The notes: generated by a model not told the origin, from the sequence alone. A stretch of DNA of 64,000 nucleotides from Tissierella sp. Yu-01 (GCF_029537395.1 NZ_CP120677.1:372001-436000), one strand, 5' to 3'; positions 43,700-54,033 are shown, counted from the first letter of the stretch. A program made the numbers and translations.

Positions 43700-44263
43700 T
43701 TGGATATAAGTATTGGTAGGTATCGTAGAAAAGGCATTTTTGAAACTTTTTTTGAACACCGATCATCATTGATAGTACAGTTTAAGAATGGTGATATAAC
43801 TAAGAGAGAATTTCTTGAAGGCAATTATGAAATCGTAAGGCGGATGAATTTAAAACCATTTCTCAAGATAGACAGCTTTGAAAAAGGCATGTATAATTAT
43901 CAATATTATAATGTTATGGCAAAATACTTTACGTCCTTAGCAAAAGATATAAGAAATACAAAGAAGCATCAAAAGTATTATGTTTATTATTTAAACAAGG
44001 GAAATAACTTCTATCATGAAAAGGATAAGGCTGCATTAAGTTTACTTAAATTTATAGAATTTAAAGGCGTAGAAGCATATTTTGTAAAATGTGCATCTAA
44101 GTCGTTACAGGATAAATTATTTGAAGTGGTTTTACTGGATTATAAAGAGGCTATATTTCATTCTAAGGCAGGTTGGTTTTTAGACATATTAAGAGAAGAA
44201 GGTGTCTTTATAGAAGGCATGAAGCCATCATTAATTGATGAGTATATAAATGAGAAATATTAA
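43700..44263 (+). CDS. Conserved clostridial protein of unknown function (DUF6648-like)
   Basis: 187 residues, soluble, basic and aromatic-rich (YNYQYYNVMAKYFTSL, QKYYVYYLNKGNNFYHEKDK). I recall similar proteins only as an uncharacterised clostridial family, possibly DUF6648; no catalytic motif is evident. TTG 43700 has GGGTG at 8 bases; GTG 43691 overlaps that site. Ends in a strong hairpin shared with the convergent gene. Confidence 0.6.
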   Translation: MDISIGRYRRKGIFETFFEHRSSLIVQFKNGDITKREFLEGNYEIVRRMNLKPFLKIDSFEKGMYNYQYYNVMAKYFTSLAKDIRNTKKHQKYYVYYLNKGNNFYHEKDKAALSLLKFIEFKGVEAYFVKCASKSLQDKLFEVVLLDYKEAIFHSKAGWFLDILREEGVFIEGMKPSLIDEYINEKY

Positions 44264-44292
44264 AACCTCGCTGGGTCAACCCAGCGAGGTTT
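44263..44292. terminator. Bidirectional terminator
   Basis: A 14-bp GC-rich perfect stem with a very tight loop (44263-44292) between two convergent genes, touching both stop codons. Confidence 0.88.
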
Positions 44293-44803
44293 ATTTAGTT
44301 AATATATTTAATATTTCCTCATATGAACTTCCAGTTGGTATAGAATAGTTTCCTGATTTTAATTTTGTATCAAGTTTTAATTCTACAGCCTTAGCTATAA
44401 AGTCTTTGCTGCTGTCAATCAAACCATTATCAGCTAGTATTGAACCGATTTTACCTGGTAAAGAGCCAGCTGGTATAGTGATTTTTATTGGTTCACCATT
44501 GTTAACAGGCTGTTCAATAGGTGTTTCAACTGTTGTTTCATCTGGTGTTTCTTCATTTGGTGATTCTTTACCTTCATTATCATCTTCTTCATCTTCATCT
44601 GGTTTTTCTTCATTATGTATTTCTTTTTCTGGTCCAACTACAACTACTTCGTTTTTACCCCCTGTTTCACTAACATCTTTTGCAAATAGTATGTCCAATC
44701 TCCAACCAATGATAGCTACTACAATGACAACTATGGCTAGCATAATAACATAATCTAGAGAATCATATAATATATCTTTAATTTTCTCCATTATTTTATT
44801 CAT
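44291..44803 (-). CDS. Membrane-anchored MltG/YceG-like protein lacking the catalytic domain
   Basis: 170 residues: short cytoplasmic start, one membrane helix (about 17-38), an acidic low-complexity linker (about 60-100, rich in Glu, Asp, Pro and Thr), and a C-terminal domain IKITIPAGSLPGKIGSILADNGLI...SGNYSIPTGSSYEEILNIL. That last part matches the N-terminal LysM-like subdomain of MltG, but the lytic transglycosylase domain is absent. It may bind peptidoglycan or regulate. ATG 44803 follows GAGGTGG. Confidence 0.75.
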   Translation of the reverse strand: MNKIMEKIKDILYDSLDYVIMLAIVVIVVAIIGWRLDILFAKDVSETGGKNEVVVVGPEKEIHNEEKPDEDEEDDNEGKESPNEETPDETTVETPIEQPVNNGEPIKITIPAGSLPGKIGSILADNGLIDSSKDFIAKAVELKLDTKLKSGNYSIPTGSSYEEILNILTK

Positions 44804-44899
44804 AAATCCACCTCATTAATGTTTAAAAACTAAATTTTGAATTAACCTAATAATATATTATAATTATAGCATAAGACAAAGGAAAAGGTGAGAAAAACT

Positions 44900-45865
44900 T
44901 TGAGAGAAATAACTATTGATAAAAATGAAAGCAACCAAAGATTGGATAGATTTTTAAAAAAGTATCTAGCCAATGCTACACAGGGATTCATTTATAAGAT
45001 GCTTAGAAAAAAAAACATTAAACTTAATGGCAATAAGGCAAATCCAGAAAGTACCATTGTTGAGGGAGACGTAATACAACTTTATCTTTCAGATGAAACC
45101 CTGGATAAATTTATGGCAGTAAAAGGAGAAATAAAATCTAAACTAGTTCCTAATATCATATATGAGGATGAAAATATTATATTGATAAATAAACCTATGG
45201 GAATTTTATCACATGGAGCTGGGGGAGAATTTGAAGAAAATATAGTTGATAGCATGATAAGTTATTTGATAGAAAAAGGCGATTATGTTCCACGAATAGA
45301 AAAGACATTTACTCCTTCTATTTGTAATAGACTAGATAGAAATACATCAGGTATCGTTATAGGTGCTAAAAACTATCAAAGTTTAAAGACAATGAATGCA
45401 GCAATTAAAGAAAAAAGTGTAAGAAAGTTTTATAAGACTATAGTAAAAGGGAAGGTAACAAAGGATTTCAAAGCTGAAGCTTATCTAAGTAAGGATGAAG
45501 ATAGAAATATGGTGGAAGTTACGAAAGATAGTAATGATGACTCAAAAAAAATAGAAACCCATATTAAGTTACTACAGAATAGCTATGATTATTCTCTACT
45601 TGAAATAGAATTAATTACTGGTAGAACTCATCAGATTAGAGGTCATCTATCTTCCCTTGGATATCCAGTAATTGGTGATAGAAAATATGGAAATCCAAAC
45701 ATTAATAAGAAATTCAAATTAGAATATAATTTAGAAAATCAGTGGTTACATGGATATAAGGTAGAGTTTAATGGCCTTTTGGAGCATTTAGATTATCTAA
45801 ATGGTAAGTCATATGAAGCACCTATGGAACAAGAGTATTTAAGAATAGAGGAGGATTTATTTTAA
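44900..45865 (+). CDS. RluA/RluC-family rRNA pseudouridine synthase
   Basis: 321 residues: S4-type RNA-binding domain (about 10-70), then the RluA catalytic domain with ICNRLDRNTSGIVIGAK (catalytic Asp) and TGRTHQIRGHLSSLGYPVIGDRKYG. It probably modifies 23S rRNA uridines. TTG 44900 is 9 bases after AAAGGTG; an in-frame GTG lies inside that site. Ends 13 bases before the kinase fusion gene, so one operon. Confidence 0.9.
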   Translation: MREITIDKNESNQRLDRFLKKYLANATQGFIYKMLRKKNIKLNGNKANPESTIVEGDVIQLYLSDETLDKFMAVKGEIKSKLVPNIIYEDENIILINKPMGILSHGAGGEFEENIVDSMISYLIEKGDYVPRIEKTFTPSICNRLDRNTSGIVIGAKNYQSLKTMNAAIKEKSVRKFYKTIVKGKVTKDFKAEAYLSKDEDRNMVEVTKDSNDDSKKIETHIKLLQNSYDYSLLEIELITGRTHQIRGHLSSLGYPVIGDRKYGNPNINKKFKLEYNLENQWLHGYKVEFNGLLEHLDYLNGKSYEAPMEQEYLRIEEDLF

Positions 45866-45878
45866 AGGGGTTGGTAAA

Positions 45879-47543
45879 ATGAATGAAGTTTTAAATGTTT
45901 ATGTAGATGGTTATGGAGATTATTCAATTAAAAAAGGTTCGAATTTATTACAATTATCTAAGGAGATTAACGGGAAGTCATACAAAAAATATCTTGGTGC
46001 AAGAATAAACAATGAAGTTTACAATTTGAATAAATATGTAAAGCCAGATATGAAAATTAAATTTTTGGATGTTAAAGATAATGATGGTGATAGAATATAT
46101 ACAAAAACCATATCTGCAGTGTTTATTATGGCATGTAAGGAATTATATGGAGATATAGATGTATCTATTGAGAACTTCTTAGGTCCTGGGCTATATGCAG
46201 AATTTGAACACAACAGAAACATTTCCTTTAGCAAGGTAAAAGAAATAGAGAACAAGATGCGTGAAATAATTGAAAAGGATTCTAAAATAGAAAGAATTGA
46301 ATGTTTAAAAGAAGAAGCTATTAGATTATTCAACGAAGTTGGTTATGAAGATAAGGTTAGACTACTTAAGTCAATTGATAATGAAAAGGCTAGTGTGTAT
46401 AAGATTAATGATCATGTAGATTCATTTCATGGTTATTTAGCTCCTTCTACAGGTTTTGTTAAGGATTTCAAGCTAAAATATTATTATCCTGGAGTTATTA
46501 TACTGTTTCCTCGTAGAAATAATGGCTATGATATGAACAATTTTATAGAACAGAAAAAATTGGCTAAGATATTTAAAGAATCTAATGATTGGCTGGAAAT
46601 TATGGATTTAGCTTATATAGGTTCTCTTAACGAAAAGGTAAACCGTGGAGAAGTTGGTGAGGTAGTAAGAGTTTCTGAAGCTTTACATGAGAAGAAGATT
46701 GGGTTTATCGCAGATGAAATCTGTAAAGATAAAGATATAAATATCATTCTGATTGCAGGACCATCATCATCTGGGAAGACTACATTTGCACAGAGATTAG
46801 CTATTCAACTAAAGGTAAATGGGAAGCGACCTATTTCAATTTCTGTGGATGATTATTTTGTTGATAGGGAAAACACACCACTAAATGAAGATGGGACACC
46901 TGACTTTGAGGCTTTAGAAGCTATAGATTTGGATGCATTCAATATAGATCTATTAAGTTTACTTGAAGGCAATGAAGTGGAACTACCAAAGTTTAATTTT
47001 ATTACAGGGAAAAGAGAAAGGTCTGGTAAGATAATAAAAGTAGACCAGGATCATCCTATTATAATTGAGGGAATTCATGGATTAAATCCAAAACTTACTG
47101 AAATGATCCCAGAGAAGAATAAATATAAAATATATATATCAGCTCTTACACAGTTAAATATCGATGCACATAATAGAATATCCACTTCTGACACTAGATT
47201 AATCAGGAGAATTGTAAGAGATAATCAATATAGAGGTAGTGATTCTATTAGAACATTCGAGCTTTGGGGTGGAGTAAGAGCAGGTGAGGAAAAACACATA
47301 TTTCCATATCAAGAAGAAGCAGACATTATGTTTAATTCATCCTTAGTATATGAACTTGGAGTACTTAAGAAATATGTAATTCCTCTATTATCAAAGATTG
47401 ATAGTTCAAGCATATACTATGGAGAAGCTAAGAAACTGTTAAGATTCTTAGAGTATTTTAGAGAGATAGACCTAGAAGAAGCAATACCACCAAATTCAAT
47501 TCTAAGGGAATTCATAGGTGGGACATATTTTAATATACATTAA
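45879..47543 (+). CDS. TGS/threonyl-tRNA-synthetase-like N-terminus fused to uridine kinase-like domain
   Basis: 554 residues. N-terminal TGS domain (about 1-65) and a region resembling the second additional domain of threonyl-tRNA synthetase with HGYLAPSTG; then a uridine kinase/PRK P-loop domain from about residue 285 with Walker A AGPSSSGKTTFAQRL, SVDDYFVDRENTPLNEDG and IIEGIHGLNP. This fusion is a recognised clostridial nucleoside-kinase type, likely phosphorylating uridine or a related nucleoside; why it has the synthetase-like part is unclear. A GGGG site precedes ATG. Confidence 0.88.
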   Translation: MNEVLNVYVDGYGDYSIKKGSNLLQLSKEINGKSYKKYLGARINNEVYNLNKYVKPDMKIKFLDVKDNDGDRIYTKTISAVFIMACKELYGDIDVSIENFLGPGLYAEFEHNRNISFSKVKEIENKMREIIEKDSKIERIECLKEEAIRLFNEVGYEDKVRLLKSIDNEKASVYKINDHVDSFHGYLAPSTGFVKDFKLKYYYPGVIILFPRRNNGYDMNNFIEQKKLAKIFKESNDWLEIMDLAYIGSLNEKVNRGEVGEVVRVSEALHEKKIGFIADEICKDKDINIILIAGPSSSGKTTFAQRLAIQLKVNGKRPISISVDDYFVDRENTPLNEDGTPDFEALEAIDLDAFNIDLLSLLEGNEVELPKFNFITGKRERSGKIIKVDQDHPIIIEGIHGLNPKLTEMIPEKNKYKIYISALTQLNIDAHNRISTSDTRLIRRIVRDNQYRGSDSIRTFELWGGVRAGEEKHIFPYQEEADIMFNSSLVYELGVLKKYVIPLLSKIDSSSIYYGEAKKLLRFLEYFREIDLEEAIPPNSILREFIGGTYFNIH

Positions 47544-47549
47544 CTTATT

Positions 47550-47580
47550 AGGGCATATCATTGATATGCTCTATTTTTGT
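47550..47580 (+). terminator. Terminator after kinase fusion gene
   Basis: AGGGCATATCA pairs with TGATATGCTCT (one wobble), followed by TTTTTG. Confidence 0.8.
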
Positions 47581-47661
47581 TTTTACGATAATAAATAGAA
47601 CCCCTCATTAATATACTTATATATGAATTAGATTTAAGTCATATCTATAAGGAGGATTGAA

Positions 47662-49566
47662 ATGAGGAGATTATTTGCGTTAGTATTAGCAATGATAATC
47701 ATTTTAATAGGGTGCTCACCAAAAGAACCAGCTGAAATTCCATCTGGTTCAGAAACCCAAACACCGACAGATGCTAGTGAACCTATAGAAGAAAGTAATG
47801 TAGCTAAAGTGCAAGAGTATAAATATTTGTATTCAGGTGAATTAACTACTCTCAACTATTTAATTACAGCTGGTGCTAATGAATTTGGAGTAGCAGCAAA
47901 TTTAATAGACACACTTATTGAATACGATAAGTACGGTGTGGTAAAGCCATGTCTTGCAACTGAGTGGTCTGTATCAGAGGACAACACAGTTTGGACATTT
48001 AAATTAAGAGAAGGTGTTAAATGGTATACAAATGAAGGTGAAGAATATGCTGAGGTCGTTGCACAGGATTTTGTTGATTCAGCAAAGTATATTCTTGATT
48101 CTAATAATGAATCAGCAACAGCCAATATAGTATATAGTGTAATTAAAAATGCAGAGAAATACTATAATAGAGAAATAACGGATTTCTCGGAAGTTGGTGT
48201 AAAAGCCTTAGATAATTACACATTAGAATACACTTTAGAAAAGCCAGTACCATATTTTTTATCCATGGTTACCTATGTTTGTTTCCTACCTGTAAATGGT
48301 CAGTTTTTAGAGGAGGTAGGCGAGCAATTTGGTACGGACAATTATAATTTGCTTTACAATGGTGCCTATATAATGGAAGCTTTTGAACCTCAAACTAGGC
48401 GTGTACTTGTTGCCAATGAGAATTACTGGGATGAGGATAATGTTTTCATTAAGAAATTAATCGCAACGTATAATAAGGAAGCTTCTACAATAGCTCCAGA
48501 ACTTTTTTTACGGGGTGACATAGATAACGCGGAGATTCCTACAACAATTCTTGATGACTGGATGAAGGAACCTGAGAAGAGCAAATTAGTTAGACCAAAT
48601 AGAACAAGTTATTACACTTATTTCTATGCATTTAACTTCGATCCTCAATTTGCTAAAGAATTTGAGCCTGATAATTGGAAAATAGCTGTAAACAACCTTG
48701 ATTTTAGAAAGGCATTGTTCCATGCTTTAGATAGAAAAGCTGCTATGTTAACTCAAGAACCTTATGATCCTGAAAAGAGAATATTAAATACAATTACACC
48801 TAAGAATTTTGTAGATTTAAACGGTACTGATTATACTCAGCTTGGTTCTTTAGCGGATATTGCAAATAGTGATAGCTTTAATAAGGATTTAGCTTTGGAA
48901 TATAAACAGAAGGCAATAGCAGAATTAGATGGGAAAGCTAGTTTCCCAGTAAAGGTATTAATGCCATATAATACAGGGGTTTTAGACTGGGCAAATAGAG
49001 CACAAATTATTGAACAACAGATGGAAAATCTTCTTGGTAAGGACTTTATTGACATAATCATTGATGCAAGACCACCGACAGGATTCTTGTCTGAAACAAG
49101 AAGAAATGGGAACTATGCATTCTTAGAGTGTAACTGGGGTCCAGATTATGCTGATCCAGAAACATACACCGACCCATTTACACCTGATGGAACATATAAT
49201 TTCCCTCATTTAGCACAAGGGTATGAGGAAGCTAATGGTAAGAATACTTATGAAAATATGGTAAACGCTGCAAAGGCTGAATTATTTGATATAGAAAAGA
49301 GACTAAATTTATTTGCTGAAGCTGAAGCATATTTTATAGATCAAGCCTTTATTATTCCATATGCCGTAAGTGGAGGTGGCACAGCGGGAGGTGGCTATGT
49401 AGCCTCAAAACTCAATCCATTTGATTCTCTATATTCGCCTTTCGGAGTATCAAGAGAGAGATATAAGGGGCAAAAGATTCTAAAAGAGCCAATGAATAGT
49501 GAAGAATTCAACGAAGCCTTACAGATATGGGAAGTTGAAAGAGCAGAAGCTTTAAAAAATAACTAA
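47662..49566 (+). CDS. Oligopeptide ABC transporter substrate-binding lipoprotein (OppA family)
   Basis: 634 residues, with a lipoprotein signal ending LIGC (Cys18) and a Ser/Thr/Pro/Glu-rich linker. The body is SBP_bac_5: LATEWSVSEDNTVWTFKLREGVKWY is the family signature. Binds peptides outside the cell for the permeases downstream. An AAGGAGG site precedes ATG. It is longer than many DppA proteins and similar to clostridial OppA. A palindromic repeat separates it from the permease genes. Confidence 0.93.
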   Translation: MRRLFALVLAMIIILIGCSPKEPAEIPSGSETQTPTDASEPIEESNVAKVQEYKYLYSGELTTLNYLITAGANEFGVAANLIDTLIEYDKYGVVKPCLATEWSVSEDNTVWTFKLREGVKWYTNEGEEYAEVVAQDFVDSAKYILDSNNESATANIVYSVIKNAEKYYNREITDFSEVGVKALDNYTLEYTLEKPVPYFLSMVTYVCFLPVNGQFLEEVGEQFGTDNYNLLYNGAYIMEAFEPQTRRVLVANENYWDEDNVFIKKLIATYNKEASTIAPELFLRGDIDNAEIPTTILDDWMKEPEKSKLVRPNRTSYYTYFYAFNFDPQFAKEFEPDNWKIAVNNLDFRKALFHALDRKAAMLTQEPYDPEKRILNTITPKNFVDLNGTDYTQLGSLADIANSDSFNKDLALEYKQKAIAELDGKASFPVKVLMPYNTGVLDWANRAQIIEQQMENLLGKDFIDIIIDARPPTGFLSETRRNGNYAFLECNWGPDYADPETYTDPFTPDGTYNFPHLAQGYEEANGKNTYENMVNAAKAELFDIEKRLNLFAEAEAYFIDQAFIIPYAVSGGGTAGGGYVASKLNPFDSLYSPFGVSRERYKGQKILKEPMNSEEFNEALQIWEVERAEALKNN

Positions 49567-49582
49567 GAGGTAAGAGGGAACA

Positions 49583-49663
49583 AAACCCGAGATGCTTCGA
49601 TGGTGTCATTCCGAAGGAATCTCATCTTTGTCATTCCGAGGGAAGTCGAGGAATCTCGGGTTT
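49583..49663. repeat. Dispersed palindromic repeat between oppA and oppB
   Basis: Arms 49583-49600 (AAACCCGAGATGCTTCGA) and 49646-49663 pair with about three mismatches; the interior repeats the TCATTCCGA element twice. Same family as at 30.8 kb. It could weaken read-through, allowing more oppA than permease message. Confidence 0.75.
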
Positions 49664-49692
49664 AATTAGTAATTACTAAGGAGGCGTGTAAC

Positions 49693-50634
49693 ATGCTTCG
49701 TTATTCTATTAAAAGACTAATTCAATCAGTTTGTACTCTCCTTATAGTCGTAACTATAGTTTTTCTTCTTATGCGACTTATGCCAGAAGAAGGATACTTT
49801 GGTGCAAATTATGAAAAGTTAGATTATGAACAAAAAGAAGCAATCTTGACAAGCATGGGACTCAGAGATCCAATACATTTACAGCTTAAAAACTTTTATT
49901 CCCAGCTTTTAAAGGGGGATTTAGGGCAATCCACTATTTATAGGCCAAAGGTTGATATAATATCTATTTTAAAAACTAAAATCCCATATTCATTAAAATT
50001 TGGGGTGGCTGCACTAACATTATCCTTAACTATAGGTATTCCCCTTGGGATTATAATGGCATTAAATAAGAATAAAGTCTGGGATAAATTAGGTACTGGA
50101 TATATAGTTTTTATTAGTGCAGTACCTGCTGCTGTTTATTATCTATTTTTGCAACTATATGTAACTAATATATTTCGGTTACCAATACTGTTTAATATAG
50201 ATGATCCAATCTCTTGGATTCTTCCAACCATATCTATGTCCTTAGGAGGGATAGCTTCTTATGCAATGTGGATGAGAAGGTATATGGTAGATGAGTTAAA
50301 TAAGGACTATGTAAAATTAGCGAGAGCAAAGGGACTAAAAAATAGAAGTATTATGGTAGACCATGTTTTAAGGAATGCATTTGTACCAATGATACAATAT
50401 TTACCTAGTGCAATTCTTTATACAATTGCAGGGTCAATTTATATTGAATCACTATATTCTATACCTGGTATGGGAGGACTTCTAGTAGATGTCATTCAAA
50501 GGCAGGATAATACATTAGTTCAAGCACTTGTGTTGATCTACTCTTCTATTGGCATTTTTGGGCTTTTTCTAGGGGATATTCTAATGGCAATATTAGATCC
50601 AAGAATAAAACTGCAGAGAGGAGGGACCAGATAA
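49693..50634 (+). CDS. Oligopeptide ABC transporter permease (OppB)
   Basis: 313 residues, six membrane helices. MLRYSIKRLIQSVCTLLIVVTIVFLLMRLMP is the usual OppB/DppB start; RDPIHLQL...GDLGQS and the EAA loop LARAKGLKNRSIMVDHVLRNAF are present. AAGGAGG precedes ATG. Its stop overlaps the ATG of the next permease by one base. Confidence 0.95.
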   Translation: MLRYSIKRLIQSVCTLLIVVTIVFLLMRLMPEEGYFGANYEKLDYEQKEAILTSMGLRDPIHLQLKNFYSQLLKGDLGQSTIYRPKVDIISILKTKIPYSLKFGVAALTLSLTIGIPLGIIMALNKNKVWDKLGTGYIVFISAVPAAVYYLFLQLYVTNIFRLPILFNIDDPISWILPTISMSLGGIASYAMWMRRYMVDELNKDYVKLARAKGLKNRSIMVDHVLRNAFVPMIQYLPSAILYTIAGSIYIESLYSIPGMGGLLVDVIQRQDNTLVQALVLIYSSIGIFGLFLGDILMAILDPRIKLQRGGTR

Positions 50635-51599
50635 TGAGTTCTAGGATTGATAAATTGTCTGATGGGATAAATATAGAACTATTTGAGTTTGCTCAATATG
50701 ATGAATCAAGAGCTCAAAGAGCTGGATACTCGAATTACTCCTACTGGAGGTCTACAGTACAAGTTTTTGCAAAGAATAAAATTGCAATCTTTTTTTTATA
50801 CCTAGTAATAATTCTTTTAACTTTTACAATTATTCAACCTTATCTACCATATCAGAAATCTCCAACAGAAATTTATATAGATCCATCGACAGGTATGCAA
50901 TTAAGAAATCATGAACCAGATTTTGAATTTTTCTTTGGTACTAATTCAATTGGTCAGGATCTTTGGTCTAGAATATGGAGTGGTACTAGGACATCATTGT
51001 TAATTGGTTTACTTGTTGGTCTTTGGGAAGCTATTATAGGAATAATAATTGGTGCTTTATGGGGTTATGTAAAAAGTCTTGATAGATTAATAACAGAAAT
51101 TTACAATGTACTTGATAATATACCCCATACGATTATTCTTGTCCTTTTAACATATATAATGAGGCCAAGTATACAAACATTGATATTTGCCATGTGTATG
51201 ACAGGTTGGCTTTCTATGGCTCGTTTTGTACGAAATCAGATAGTTATAATCAGAGATCGTGAATATAATCTGGCTTCAAGGTGTTTAGGAACTCCAACAC
51301 GTAGAATTATTACAAGAAATTTACTACCTTATTTAGTATCGGTAATAATGTTGAGACTTGCATTAGCAATACCTAGTGCTATAGGGTCCGAGGTTTTTTT
51401 AACCTATATAGGCTTAGGCTTACCTATTAATATTCCTTCCCTAGGCAATCTAATAAATGAGGGTAGAGGAGTAATGATGGTAGAGTCCTTAAGGTATCAA
51501 TTGATTTTTCCCGCAATCGTATTATCGTTAATAACAATATCTTTCTATGTAATAGGAAATGTATTCGCTGATGCTGCTGATCCTAGAAATCATGTATAG
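50634..51599 (+). CDS. Oligopeptide ABC transporter permease (OppC)
   Basis: 321 residues. Cytoplasmic start, membrane helix at about 45-65 followed by an OppC_N-type segment and a periplasm-like loop (FFGTNSIGQDLWSRIWSGTRTSLLIG, the OppC hallmark), then the permease core with EAA loop ASRCLGTPTRRIITRNLLPY and a closing NVFADAADPR. Pairs with OppB to form the channel. Confidence 0.95.
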   Translation: MSSRIDKLSDGINIELFEFAQYDESRAQRAGYSNYSYWRSTVQVFAKNKIAIFFLYLVIILLTFTIIQPYLPYQKSPTEIYIDPSTGMQLRNHEPDFEFFFGTNSIGQDLWSRIWSGTRTSLLIGLLVGLWEAIIGIIIGALWGYVKSLDRLITEIYNVLDNIPHTIILVLLTYIMRPSIQTLIFAMCMTGWLSMARFVRNQIVIIRDREYNLASRCLGTPTRRIITRNLLPYLVSVIMLRLALAIPSAIGSEVFLTYIGLGLPINIPSLGNLINEGRGVMMVESLRYQLIFPAIVLSLITISFYVIGNVFADAADPRNHV

Positions 51600-51610
51600 G
51601 GAGGTGGAGG

Positions 51611-52651
51611 ATGAACGAAAAACCTATATTATCAGTTAAAGATTTAGTAATCAAATTCAAATTAAGAGGAAGAATCTTAACAGCCATTAGAGAAACCTCC
51701 TTAGACCTATATGAAGGTGAAAGTCTTGCAATAGTAGGAGAATCCGGGTCTGGTAAATCAGTTTTAACTAAAAGCTTTCTAGGTCTTTTAGATGCTAATG
51801 GCTGGGTAGATTCAGGTCAAATAATATATAATGGCATTAATATTGCACGATACAAGACTGAGAAAGATTGGCTTACAATAAGGGGCAAGGAAATAGCAAT
51901 GGTATTTCAGGAGCCAATGACATCGCTTAATCCATTGAAAACCATTGGAAAACAAGTAAAGGAAGCAGTTACCTTACATTTAGGACTTAAGGGGTATGAT
52001 GCAAAGAAATTCGTTTTAGAAATACTAGATGATGTTGGAATTCCTAATCCAGAAAAAAGATATAATCAATATCCCCATGAATTTTCAGGTGGAATGAGAC
52101 AGAGAGTAGTAATAGCAATAGCAGTTGCCTGTAATCCTAAAATATTAATATGTGATGAACCTACCACTGCCCTGGATGTGACAATACAAGCCCAGATATT
52201 GGAACTATTAAAGACTTTAAAAGATAAATATAAGCTTACAACTATTTATATAACACATGATTTAGGTGTAGTAGCAAATGTTGCAGATAGAATAGCTGTT
52301 ATGTACGCAGGAGATATTGTTGAAATCGGAAAAAGTGAGGAGATATTTTATAATGGGCAGCATCCATATACCTGGGCTTTACTCTCTTCTTTGCCTCAGC
52401 TTGGGGTTAAGGGTGAACCATTATACTCCATAAAAGGAACGCCGCCTAATCTTTTTTATAATATAAAAGGTGATGCATTTGCACCTAGAAATCAAAAAGC
52501 TTTAAAGATTGACTTTGAAAGAAGGCCACCATATTTTGACGTTAGTCCAACTCATAAAGCAAGGACCTGGTTACTTGATCCAAGAGCACCTAAAGTAGAA
52601 CCTCCAGAATCTATAAAAGTACTTCGTAAAGAGTGGAGGAGAAAACCATGA
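51611..52651 (+). CDS. Oligopeptide ABC transporter ATP-binding protein (OppD)
   Basis: 346 residues. Walker [10 protein letters not shown]-loop [12 protein letters not shown], signature [12 protein letters not shown], Walker [14 protein letters not shown] and H-loop [11 protein letters not shown] are all intact. The C-terminal oligo_HPY extension ([13 protein letters not shown]) is present, but lacks an obvious cysteine set for the Fe-S cluster reported in some homologues. Behind GGGAGGTGG. Confidence 0.95.
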   Translation: MNEKPILSVKDLVIKFKLRGRILTAIRETSLDLYEGESLAIVGESGSGKSVLTKSFLGLLDANGWVDSGQIIYNGINIARYKTEKDWLTIRGKEIAMVFQEPMTSLNPLKTIGKQVKEAVTLHLGLKGYDAKKFVLEILDDVGIPNPEKRYNQYPHEFSGGMRQRVVIAIAVACNPKILICDEPTTALDVTIQAQILELLKTLKDKYKLTTIYITHDLGVVANVADRIAVMYAGDIVEIGKSEEIFYNGQHPYTWALLSSLPQLGVKGEPLYSIKGTPPNLFYNIKGDAFAPRNQKALKIDFERRPPYFDVSPTHKARTWLLDPRAPKVEPPESIKVLRKEWRRKP

Positions 52652-53583
52652 TAAAGGAAAAACTGTTAGAAGTAAAAAACCTAAGGGTAGAATTTGGAAC
52701 TAAAAAGAAAAATATATTTGTGGCAGTAGATGATGTAAGCTTTCATATATACAAAGGTGAAACCTTTGGATTAGTAGGAGAATCTGGCTCTGGTAAAACC
52801 ACAATTGGAAGGGCAATAATACGTATCAATGAAATTGCAGATGGGGAAATCATATATGATGGGCAGAAAATTTCAGGAGAGATAAGCAAGGAGCTAGATA
52901 AGGAAATTACAAAAAAAATTCAGATGATATTTCAAGATCCAATGGCATCTTTAAATGAGCGGGCAAAAGTTGATTATATAGTGTCGGAAGGACTATATAA
53001 TTTGAAAAATTACTCTTCAGAAGTAGAGAGGAAAGAGAAGGTTTCTAAGGCGCTACTTGATGTAGGGCTGCTGCCTGAATTTGCATCTAGATTTCCTCAT
53101 GAGTTTTCAGGAGGGCAACGCCAGAGAATAGGTGTAGCAAGAGCGTTAGTTATGGAACCGGAGTTTATTATTGCAGATGAACCAATTTCTGCCCTTGATG
53201 TATCTATTAGAGCACAGGTGTTAAATCTGCTAGCAGACTTACAGAAGAAGTTAGGATTAACATATCTTTTTATAGCACATGATTTGTCCGTAATGAGATT
53301 TATCACAGATAGACTGGCTGTAATACACAAGGGTAAAATAGTTGAATTGGCTGACACAGAAAAGCTATTTAGGCATCCGCTTCATCCTTATACTAGAGCT
53401 TTATTATCTGCAATACCAATTCCTGATCCTAAAAAAGAGAAAGTAAAAATTCTGGAAGTATATGATCCTAATTGTCATGATTACTCAATAGATAAGCCCA
53501 AATGGGTAGAAATAGAACATGAACATTTTGTCTTGGGAAATAGCAAAGAAGTTGAAGAATACAGAAGGCAATTAAGGAACTAA
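52648..53583 (+). CDS. Oligopeptide ABC transporter ATP-binding protein (OppF)
   Basis: 311 residues. ATG 52648 overlaps the oppD stop (ATGA) and follows GGAGGA by 7 bases; a GTG upstream overlaps that site. Walker [11 protein letters not shown]-loop [12 protein letters not shown], signature [12 protein letters not shown], Walker [14 protein letters not shown], and the [17 protein letters not shown]-terminal element. With OppD it forms the ATPase heterodimer. Last gene of the operon. Confidence 0.95.
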   Translation: MIKEKLLEVKNLRVEFGTKKKNIFVAVDDVSFHIYKGETFGLVGESGSGKTTIGRAIIRINEIADGEIIYDGQKISGEISKELDKEITKKIQMIFQDPMASLNERAKVDYIVSEGLYNLKNYSSEVERKEKVSKALLDVGLLPEFASRFPHEFSGGQRQRIGVARALVMEPEFIIADEPISALDVSIRAQVLNLLADLQKKLGLTYLFIAHDLSVMRFITDRLAVIHKGKIVELADTEKLFRHPLHPYTRALLSAIPIPDPKKEKVKILEVYDPNCHDYSIDKPKWVEIEHEHFVLGNSKEVEEYRRQLRN

Positions 53584-53640
53584 CATAAACCAAAACAAAT
53601 TGGTTATAATAACCGTGAAAAAATTATTAGGAGGGTTATT

Positions 53641-53841
53641 ATGGCAGTTGTTAAAGTAATAGAGTTGCTTTCAGAATCAATAAATGGATGGGAAGCTGCT
53701 GCACAGGAAGCAGTAAATGAAGCATCTAGAACTATAGATAATATCCAGAGTGTTTATGTTGAAAATTTACAGGCTGTAGTAGATGACAATAGAATAGTTA
53801 ATTATAGACTTAATTGTAAGATTTCTTTTATAGTTAAGTAA
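53641..53841 (+). CDS. Dodecin (flavin storage protein)
   Basis: 66 residues, the standard size. KVIELLSESINGWEAAAQEAVNEAS is the dodecin signature, with the flavin-stacking tryptophan (Trp18). Dodecins assemble into 12-subunit shells that bind riboflavin/FMN. A perfect palindrome GGTTATAATAACC (53602-53614) surrounds the TATAAT -10, and AGGAGGG precedes ATG, so it appears to have its own, perhaps regulated, promoter. Confidence 0.93.
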   Translation: MAVVKVIELLSESINGWEAAAQEAVNEASRTIDNIQSVYVENLQAVVDDNRIVNYRLNCKISFIVK

Positions 53842-53889
53842 ATATAAATGTAAAGTAATACTATGAATAAATAACAGCACTGTATATTC

Positions 53890-53936
53890 AATCTGTTCCA
53901 TCTTATCATTTTAATCATAAGACGGAACAGATTTTT
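53890..53936 (+). terminator. Terminator after dodecin gene
   Basis: 17-bp stem with one mismatch (53890-53906 with 53917-53933), then T residues. Confidence 0.88.
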
Positions 53937-53993
53937 GATTATAAAAGAATGAAATAATCCTACATGTTAAATAGGAACTAGGATTAGGCTTTT

Positions 53994-54033
53994 AAAAAAT
54001 AAGTTAAGTACAAATTTGACTTAACTTATTTTT
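53994..54033 (-). terminator. Terminator of the FMN-binding protein gene
   Basis: A 13-15-bp stem AATAAGTTAAGT/ACTTAACTTATT (53998-54009 with 54019-54030 and flanks), followed on the minus strand by a T-run. Confidence 0.8.

Noticed and set aside
53602-53614. Palindrome around the dodecin -10 as a firm operator
   Set aside because: It is only 13 bp and AT-rich with no regulator nearby; mentioned in the gene entry only.
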